Shown here in pieces: positions 14,333-19,646 of a stretch of DNA of 19,646 nucleotides. Each line of letters opens with the position of its first letter. Positions within the stretch are counted from its first letter, which is position 1. Source of the stretch: CAZCAC01 sp964496575. Lineage in GTDB: Bacteria; Planctomycetota; UBA1135; GCA-002686595. The notes beneath the pieces were generated by a model. It saw only the letters and a program-made list of their open reading frames with translations. It ran no database searches and had not been told where the DNA came from. The stretch is taken from the NCBI GenBank assembly GCA_964496575.1, contig CAZCAC010000146.1:1-19646 (forward strand), written 5' to 3'. The translations under genes were made by a program, and so were the position numbers.

Positions 14333-17320
14333 TCAGCGCAAGGGGACGATCACCTCGAGGCCCCGGCGCAGTTCAACGTCCAGGTCCACGCTCTGGAGGG
14401 TGACGTCGAACGGGTGGCGCAGGCGGCGTCCGTCCGGGGTCTCGGCTTCGAGGCTGTACCTTCCCTCGGCCAGATCCGCCAAGATGCGGTACTGACGATT
14501 CCGGTGTGCCCTGAGCGGCACACGGACGAGCTCGACACCCTGTTCGTCGCGCAAGACCAGGGTCACGCGCGTCGGCAGGTCGTCGCCTTCGGGGATGGAG
14601 ACGCCGACGTAACAGGAGCGCCCGGCGCGAGGCTGGAATTCGAGCGTGGTCTCGGCGCCGCCCGCTTCGATCTTGACCGCGACTCTCTCGTTGGCGAATC
14701 CGTCTTCCGCAAAGGCCTTGACGCGGTACTCGCCGGGGTAGAGCTCGATCGCCGCGCCGATCTCATCGGGGTCGACAAACCTCAGGCCAGGTATGACCAC
14801 ATCACCCGAAGGGCCGAGCAGATCGATGATGAACTGCCTGTAGGGTCGGCCACCGGGGGCGTGCTCGCCCGCCACCGACAGTCGCAAACGTCCGGGCGGC
14901 GGCAGGCGAATCTCTCCCAGGTCGCGCTGCTCGGCGACTGTCAGCTCGTATTCGCCGACAGCGAATGGCGGCCCTTCCCGCGGTGAGATCCTGAGCCGGT
15001 ACGTTCCCGAGTTCAGGCCATCGACCTTGCAACGGCCCTCGACGTCACTCTGGAAGCCGCGGCCAGAGCTCGCACCGATCTTCCTGACCGTGAACCCGGC
15101 CCCTGCAACCGGCTCGCCGCCGGCCGACAGAAACCGCGCTTCCAAGCTGCAGTCGCACAGATCACCGGGCCCGACGACGAAGAGCACCTCACCGTCATCG
15201 TTCTGACGCACCTCGCGGACCAGGGTCGGCACCTGCTCGCCGTGCATCTTGCGGTAGAGCTTCAGGATCAACGTGCCGGGTTTGCAGTCGAGCAGCTGGA
15301 AGCGGCCCTCGTCGTCGCTGCGAGCCTGGCCTCTCCACCGGTCGTGGATGCCCAGGGAGGCATTCACGATCCAACCCTCGAGGGGATCGCCCCGGTCGTC
15401 CGTTACCCGACCAACGATGACCCGACCAGCATCGAGCCTGGCGTCCCAGCGCACGGCCTCGCCGGGTGTCAATACCAGGCTCGTCCTCACACTGCCCAGT
15501 TCGCGTTTCCAGGCCTCGAGCTGCACCTTGCCCGCCGGCAGACCGCGCAGCTCATAGTGACCCGATTCGTCGACGATGGTCATTGGCAGCAGCGGATCGT
15601 AGTCCCCGGCCAACGCGACCCGCGCGCCCTCGGCTGGTTCGTCGTCTGCCTTGCGTACGACGCCAGAGACGACGCACTCGGGAACCAGCTCGATGCGTCG
15701 CGTTTCGATCCCGCCCGCGATCACGGTCGCGGTGCCGCTCCAGGGCGCCATGCCCGGGGCGAGGGCTTTCAGCCGGGCGTTGCCTGGCGCCAGGCCGCGC
15801 AGCTCGAGCCGTCCGAGCTCGTCGGACCAGGCATCGACGGTCGGCAGGTTGCGCAGCAAGCGTTCATTGCCGAGTCCGACCGGGCTGATCCGCCCCTCGG
15901 CGCGCACGAAGACGTCCGGGACGGGTTCGCCGACTTCGTTGACAATCAGGACCTGCAATGCGCCTCCAGCGCCGTTCAGGACCAGCTCCAGCTCCACGTC
16001 CCGAGAGGCCGCTCCTTCGACCTGGCTATCGGGCAAGAGGTGCAGGTGCGAAGGGGCGAAGCCGTCGGCCAGGGCGCCCAGGTAGCGGGCCTCGGGGATC
16101 TCCGACAGCTCGAAGTGACCGTCGGCTCGCGTCTCACCGACGATGAAGCCGTTGTGGTAGTTGAAGTGGGCTGATAGCCAGAGGCGTGCGCCTGCGACGC
16201 CGTGGCCCTCCCGGTCGACCACGCGGCCGCGAGCCGTGAAGCCTTCGGGGATCTCGAGGTCGACCCGCTGCGTCTCACCGGCCAGCACTTCGATCGACAC
16301 ACCGGCGCCAAGACTCGACTCCGCCACCACACTGCCCGGAAGCAGACCCACTAGCAGAAACTCCCCGGCGGAGTCCGTTCGCCCACGGCGTTTGCGCTCG
16401 CCGGTGGGATGGGCCCAGAGCAGGAAGGCGAGCTCGAGGTCGGCGGCGGGGAGGCCGTTGCGTTTCCAGGTCACGTGCACCTCGAGGGAACCGCGACCGG
16501 TCTCGACAGCGGTCGATTGCTGTTGATCGATGGCGTGCCGCTCCGCTGCGGGACTCGCTCCTGCCGTGTCGACCTCGACAGCGTCGGAAGGGCCGGACTC
16601 GGCCTCGACCAGGCCTTCGACGGGCCCCTCGAGCCCTTCCATTGGAATCGCCTTCGATAGCAAGAACCCCACCACGCACAGCGTCGCCACTGCCGCGCCG
16701 ATCTTCACCATCGTCCCCATGATCGTCCCTCCCGCTATCAGACCCAGACTCCCTCCACCGGCGGCGGAAGCTTCGATCAATCTCCTGGAGGCCAGGAGTG
16801 ACACGAGTCCGAGGCACCACGCTTGACGATCGCCGCCGTATTCGGCGTCGAGCCTCTCGCGCAACCGCTGCAGTCCACGCTGCAGGCGGCTGCGGACCGT
16901 CGCCAGGGGCACACCCGTTTGTTCAGCGATCTCGCGCGCCTCGCGGCCCTCGTAGAAGCGCATCAGCACCGTCGTGTGGTACGGCTCTTCCAGGGCCAGC
17001 ACCGCGTCGGTCACGCGTTGCAGGACCTCGCGGCGAGCGACGATTTCGGCGGCGGACGGCAGGGCTTCCTCCCGCGCTCGGTCTCGCTCCCGACCGGCGC
17101 GGTTTGCAGTACGCCGCCGCTCGCCATCCGCGAGGCGACGCGTCACACGCACCAACCAGCCGCGCAGATTCGCGGCGTGCACCGGCGGTCGACCGAGGGC
17201 CTGAAGCCAGGTCTCCTGGCTCAGGTCGTTTGCGGTTTGCGGGTCGGCGACCAAGCTGCGCGTCAGACTGCGCAGGAAACGAGCGTGGTCGAGCAGGGTT
17301 TCGGGTTCGATGGTGCTCAT
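14333..17320 (-). CDS. Membrane-anchored ECF sigma factor with carboxypeptidase-regulatory-like repeats
   Basis: 995 residues from the ATG at 17320 (MSTIEPETLL; GAGAG 5 nt upstream). The frame stays open far upstream, but that part is antisense to the next gene. Residues ~8-70 are sigma region 2 (ARFLRSLTRSL, NDLSQETWLQAL). Residues ~100-158 are region 4 with a helix-turn-helix (LEEPYHTTVLMRFYEGREAR, GVPLATVRSRLQRGLQRL). Residues ~200-223 form a transmembrane helix (KIGAAVATLCVVGFLLS). The remaining ~750 residues are serial beta-sandwich repeats of the carboxypeptidase-regulatory-like kind, with GxV.D..G.P..GA...L, DE.G.Y.L.GLPAG and similar units recurring about every 80-100 residues. The sigma part would be cytoplasmic and the repeats extracytoplasmic, so the protein probably couples an envelope signal to transcription, perhaps through proteolytic release. 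No anti-sigma gene is adjacent. Bracketed by 74-bp direct repeats. Confidence 0.88.
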   Translation of the reverse strand: MSTIEPETLLDHARFLRSLTRSLVADPQTANDLSQETWLQALGRPPVHAANLRGWLVRVTRRLADGERRRTANRAGRERDRAREEALPSAAEIVARREVLQRVTDAVLALEEPYHTTVLMRFYEGREAREIAEQTGVPLATVRSRLQRGLQRLRERLDAEYGGDRQAWCLGLVSLLASRRLIEASAAGGGSLGLIAGGTIMGTMVKIGAAVATLCVVGFLLSKAIPMEGLEGPVEGLVEAESGPSDAVEVDTAGASPAAERHAIDQQQSTAVETGRGSLEVHVTWKRNGLPAADLELAFLLWAHPTGERKRRGRTDSAGEFLLVGLLPGSVVAESSLGAGVSIEVLAGETQRVDLEIPEGFTARGRVVDREGHGVAGARLWLSAHFNYHNGFIVGETRADGHFELSEIPEARYLGALADGFAPSHLHLLPDSQVEGAASRDVELELVLNGAGGALQVLIVNEVGEPVPDVFVRAEGRISPVGLGNERLLRNLPTVDAWSDELGRLELRGLAPGNARLKALAPGMAPWSGTATVIAGGIETRRIELVPECVVSGVVRKADDEPAEGARVALAGDYDPLLPMTIVDESGHYELRGLPAGKVQLEAWKRELGSVRTSLVLTPGEAVRWDARLDAGRVIVGRVTDDRGDPLEGWIVNASLGIHDRWRGQARSDDEGRFQLLDCKPGTLILKLYRKMHGEQVPTLVREVRQNDDGEVLFVVGPGDLCDCSLEARFLSAGGEPVAGAGFTVRKIGASSGRGFQSDVEGRCKVDGLNSGTYRLRISPREGPPFAVGEYELTVAEQRDLGEIRLPPPGRLRLSVAGEHAPGGRPYRQFIIDLLGPSGDVVIPGLRFVDPDEIGAAIELYPGEYRVKAFAEDGFANERVAVKIEAGGAETTLEFQPRAGRSCYVGVSIPEGDDLPTRVTLVLRDEQGVELVRVPLRAHRNRQYRILADLAEGRYSLEAETPDGRRLRHPFDVTLQSVDLDVELRRGLEVIVPLR

Positions 17321-17367
17321 CCGGACTCTCAGCCTACCCATGACCCCGGTCCGCTGGGTGGATGCAT

Positions 17368-17393
17368 CGAAACCAAAAAAGTGATACGAAACC
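17368..17393 (-). promoter_or_regulatory. Spaced GGTTTCG pair upstream of sigma-factor gene
   Basis: On the minus strand GGTTTCG occurs twice, 19 bp apart (17393-17387 and 17374-17368), with a T6 run between, 48-73 bp before the ATG of the sigma-factor gene. ECF sigma factors often control themselves, so this is the best place for its promoter. It does not match a promoter consensus I know. Confidence 0.25.
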
Positions 17394-17495
17394 GCGTTCC
17401 TCTCCGCCAACTCCGCGAACCAGGGACCTTCGAACCGATCGCATCGCCTCCGAGCTCGCAGCAGTAGTGTAGAAGAATGAGGTCCCGCAGCCCGG

Positions 17496-17569
17496 GCGGG
17501 CGGAGTTCGTGGAGTTCTCCGGGGCGGAGCGGTTGCTGCTGGCGTTCCACCACCGGATCGGGGGGTGAG
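17496..17569 (+). repeat. 74-bp direct repeat, copy B (orphan phosphodiesterase tail)
   Basis: A second copy of the phosphodiesterase 3' end, including its TGA at 17566-17568, with no phosphodiesterase coding sequence before it. The two base differences would change Leu to Phe and Val to Ile, and the reading frame is kept. It lies 14 bp from the stop of the convergent DUF2779 gene, the spot where the phosphodiesterase gene would have ended before the 3.27-kb segment came between. Confidence 0.95.
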
Positions 17570-17583
17570 GAGGCCTCCGGGTC

Positions 17584-19554
17584 CTACGCCACCCACTCCC
17601 GCCACGCTTCGTAGAGCATCACCATCGCCAGCGTATCGAGCTCGCAGTACTTCAGCAGGGCCACGCGCAGCGCGTCGCGCTCGAAGTCCTCCATCTCCTC
17701 GAACTGCATCCGGACGTAGGCGGTCATGGCCGCTCCACCCTCGCGCAGCTCGCCGAGTCGGCCCATCAAGAGCTCTCGCCCCCGCTCGTCGAGGTCGCCG
17801 AACAGCGGGGGGAGCAGCTCGTACGGGTCCTTCACCCGGCCGTCCTCGTCGCGAACGACCCAGGCCAGGTCGCGCTGGTTGAAGCTGGGGATGCCCGGAT
17901 CGGCGCCGTAGATCGGTTCGGCGTACTTCCGCTGCAGGTAATTGGAGCCGCCCAGCACGGCGGGCAGCACCTTCTTCATCGAGCACGATCCGCCCATGGC
18001 GGGATCGTAGTAGAAGCGCGCCACCAGCTGCAGCAGGTCGACCATGTCGCGAACTGGCGGCGCCCAGCGGGCCGGGCTCGTACCGGTCGGGTGGCAGATC
18101 GACTCGATGAACGCCCGGAGCTCCGCGCCGTCGGGCACCGAATCGCCATCGGTGGCCAGCTGGGCGTGGATCGCGCAGAGGACGGTGTTCTCGTGGGCGG
18201 CGTAGCGGAAGATCGTCCCCTCGTCGTGCTCGAGCTCGGCCTTCAGCGCGCGGACGAAATCGTAGTTGGGGAAGATCCCCAGACCGTCGTGGAGGAACTG
18301 GCCGGCGTGCTCCACCCGACCGTCCTCGTGCACGACGTGGTGGGAGAACTGGAATGCGAGCTGCCCGTAGGGATGCCGGCCCCGGTGGAGCGGGATCGCC
18401 GGGGTGGCGGTCTCGAAGTCGATGAAGTGCAGCGGAAAGGTCCAGGTCTCCATCTCCCGGCGCAGCGGTTCGCGGCGCAGCTCCATGGAGGGGTCGCCGT
18501 TCTGCGCCTTCTCGACCTGTAGCCACTGGCGCGCTTTGCGGCTCAGCTCCTCGCCCGGCGTGCCGTCGTGGCCGATGTCTGCCATCTCCACCTGATGGAT
18601 GCTGACCTTCCCCTGGTCCAGGAGCCGGTCCTTGCGGCGGAGGTTCCAGATGTCCAGCACCGTCGGCGCGTCCGCGCTCCAGCCGGGCAGGGTGGACCAG
18701 CACTCCTCGAATCCGCTGCGCCGGCCGGCATCCTTCTCGACGGTCGTGGCGTGGAACGGGCACTCGCCGCACTGCGTGCCGATCCGGGGCGGGATCTTCT
18801 CGTCGCGGGCGTAGTGTCCGGAGAGGAAGCGCAGCCAGTCCTCGAAGCCCAGATCGGCGTCCAGCCCGTGATCACCGGACGCGAGGATCTCCCCGGCGAC
18901 CGCGTCGACGTCGATCTTGCGCAGGATGGAATTCTGCAGCTCGTCGTCGGTCAACTCCCCCACGACGTCGACGATGGTGCGCCCTCGCTCGTCGGTGGCG
19001 AGCAGGAACTTCTGGTGCAGACCATCGGTGGGACAGGTGGTCCCCTTGTCGACGAGCATGAGGTACGCGGTCACCGAGAGTTCGGGGTACGCGTGCTCGA
19101 GAACGTACTTCTGGAAGGTGACGTCCTCGAGATAGGGCTTCCAACTGCTCGAGATCGACCCCGCGTTGGTCAGGAACTGACCCGGGTCGTCTCCGTCGCA
19201 GGACTTCGCCTTCACCTCGATCAGCTCGACGTGGTCTCCCCGCTTGACGAGGACGTCGACGCGGACGAACAGCTGTTCGAAGTGGATGGCCGCTTCGTAG
19301 AGGATGACCTGGTCGCGCCGCAGTTGCTCGTCGGTCCGGTCGAGGGCCTCTTCATAGTCGAGCGTTTCGATGCGGATCCCCCCGGGATGGTATCGGGTGG
19401 CCAGCATTCCGACCTGGTGCCCCCCGTCGGCGAGCGCGATCAGAAAGGAGTCCTCCAGCGCGGTGTCGGGATAGAGCGACTTGCCGGTGTAGAAGAGCCG
19501 GGTCGGGCACTCGTTGGCGAGCTTGAAGCGCGACTTGGTCAGGGTGCGAGGCAT
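17584..19554 (-). CDS. DUF2779 protein: Cas4-like Fe-S nuclease plus DnaQ-like exonuclease
   Basis: 656 residues from the ATG at 19554 (MPRTLTKSRF; GAGGA 8 nt upstream). An in-frame extension to 19644 lacks family resemblance. N-terminal part: LTKSRFKLANECPTRLFY with C16, then a PD-(D/E)xK nuclease core (D100, LIEVKAKS with E113 and K115), and a later cysteine group QCGECPF...EECW (C262, C265, C285). With C16 these form the four-Cys Fe-S pattern of Cas4/AddB-type nucleases. The C-terminal part is the DUF2779 domain with DEDD exonuclease-like motifs: HFIDFET (D379, E381), YAAHENTVL (451-459), DMVDLL (D503, D506) and ELDTLAMV (D640). It probably degrades or processes DNA in repair or defence. 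The biological role of DUF2779 proteins is not established as far as I know. No CRISPR array or cas gene is in the window. Confidence 0.88.
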   Translation of the reverse strand: MPRTLTKSRFKLANECPTRLFYTGKSLYPDTALEDSFLIALADGGHQVGMLATRYHPGGIRIETLDYEEALDRTDEQLRRDQVILYEAAIHFEQLFVRVDVLVKRGDHVELIEVKAKSCDGDDPGQFLTNAGSISSSWKPYLEDVTFQKYVLEHAYPELSVTAYLMLVDKGTTCPTDGLHQKFLLATDERGRTIVDVVGELTDDELQNSILRKIDVDAVAGEILASGDHGLDADLGFEDWLRFLSGHYARDEKIPPRIGTQCGECPFHATTVEKDAGRRSGFEECWSTLPGWSADAPTVLDIWNLRRKDRLLDQGKVSIHQVEMADIGHDGTPGEELSRKARQWLQVEKAQNGDPSMELRREPLRREMETWTFPLHFIDFETATPAIPLHRGRHPYGQLAFQFSHHVVHEDGRVEHAGQFLHDGLGIFPNYDFVRALKAELEHDEGTIFRYAAHENTVLCAIHAQLATDGDSVPDGAELRAFIESICHPTGTSPARWAPPVRDMVDLLQLVARFYYDPAMGGSCSMKKVLPAVLGGSNYLQRKYAEPIYGADPGIPSFNQRDLAWVVRDEDGRVKDPYELLPPLFGDLDERGRELLMGRLGELREGGAAMTAYVRMQFEEMEDFERDALRVALLKYCELDTLAMVMLYEAWREWVA

Positions 19555-19583
19555 GGTTCGAGTCCTCGAGCGGTCGGTGGAGT

Positions 19584-19613
19584 TTGCCTCCCCCCTCGCC
19601 CTTCCGCTAGACT
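19584..19613 (+). promoter_or_regulatory. Candidate promoter for a divergent right-edge gene
   Basis: TTGCCT (19584-19589) and TAGACT (19608-19613), 18 bp apart, each match 4 of 6 consensus bases. The -10 lies 10 bp before an ATG, which would give a nearly leaderless transcript like that suggested for the phosphodiesterase gene. Confidence 0.25.
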
Positions 19614-19623
19614 CCGCCTCGTC

Positions 19624-19646
19624 ATGGTCGAGCAACGCGCCCAATG
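19624..19646 (+). CDS. Possible start of a divergent gene (only 7 codons in window)
   Basis: The ATG at 19624 opens MVEQRAQ and runs off the right edge. Support is only the promoter-like sequence upstream and the divergent orientation from the DUF2779 gene. No family can be judged. Confidence 0.25.

Noticed and set aside
17405..17440. tRNA-like T-arm (GGTTCGAAGG on the minus strand) as a tRNA remnant or integration site
   Set aside because: Only the T-loop-like bases match; no acceptor, D or anticodon stems can be drawn.
17342..18772. Upstream extension of the sigma-factor frame by ~480 codons
   Set aside because: This part is antisense to the DUF2779 gene, lacks domains and precedes a well-formed sigma region 2 start with a ribosome-binding site at 17320.
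17584..19554. CRISPR Cas4 gene
   Set aside because: The Cas4-like nuclease core is fused to a DUF2779 exonuclease domain, the protein is far longer than Cas4, and there is no array or cas gene nearby.

Overview
This is a GC-rich window from a bacterium with a lipoprotein-rich, Gram-negative-type envelope. Lipobox signal peptides, a membrane-anchored ECF sigma factor carrying carboxypeptidase-regulatory-like repeats, a DUF2779 protein and several long antisense open frames together suggest Planctomycetota or a similar deep GC-rich phylum. That placement is inference; there is no rRNA or other phylogenetic marker here.

Layout. (1) Positions 1-5950, all minus strand: six consecutive genes whose products all carry signal peptides or lipoboxes. 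In transcription order they are a COG3014-like TPR lipoprotein, a Cys-rich lipoprotein, a short secreted RHS/YD-repeat protein, two tandem LpoB-like penicillin-binding-protein activators, and the start of a small lipoprotein that may be YcfL-like. (2) 5951-6313: a 363-base non-coding gap with a relatively AT-rich patch and an inverted repeat. (3) 6314-10848, minus strand: a tightly packed corrinoid methyl-transfer operon. In transcription order it encodes a corrinoid protein, a homocysteine S-methyltransferase, a MetH-activation-domain protein, an MttB-family methyltransferase without an in-frame amber codon, and an orphan PorB-like Fe-S/TPP protein whose thiamine-metal motif looks degenerate. 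(4) 11035-12270, minus strand: a tiny Cys-rich lipoprotein and a secreted TPR-like protein. (5) 12510-14303, plus strand: a glycerophosphodiester phosphodiesterase with an N-terminal membrane domain, divergent from block 4 across a palindrome-rich intergenic region. (6) 14333-17320, minus strand: a 995-residue ECF sigma factor joined through a transmembrane segment to a long array of extracytoplasmic beta-sandwich-like repeats. (7) 17584-19554, minus strand: a DUF2779 protein combining a Cas4-like Fe-S nuclease with a DnaQ-like exonuclease. A divergent plus-strand gene may begin at 19624.

How they may work together. Block 1 looks like a module of exported proteins for regulating peptidoglycan synthesis. 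Block 3 contains every part needed to move a methyl group from a methylated (probably quaternary) amine through a corrinoid to homocysteine, plus a reactivation domain, but no pterin-binding (methyl-THF) domain. It could therefore be a folate-independent route to methionine, or a demethylation pathway ending on homocysteine. Block 6 is bracketed by two 74-bp direct repeats (72/74 identical). One is the 3' end of the phosphodiesterase gene and the other lies just before the DUF2779 gene, which suggests that the sigma-factor gene was inserted between two formerly adjacent convergent genes.
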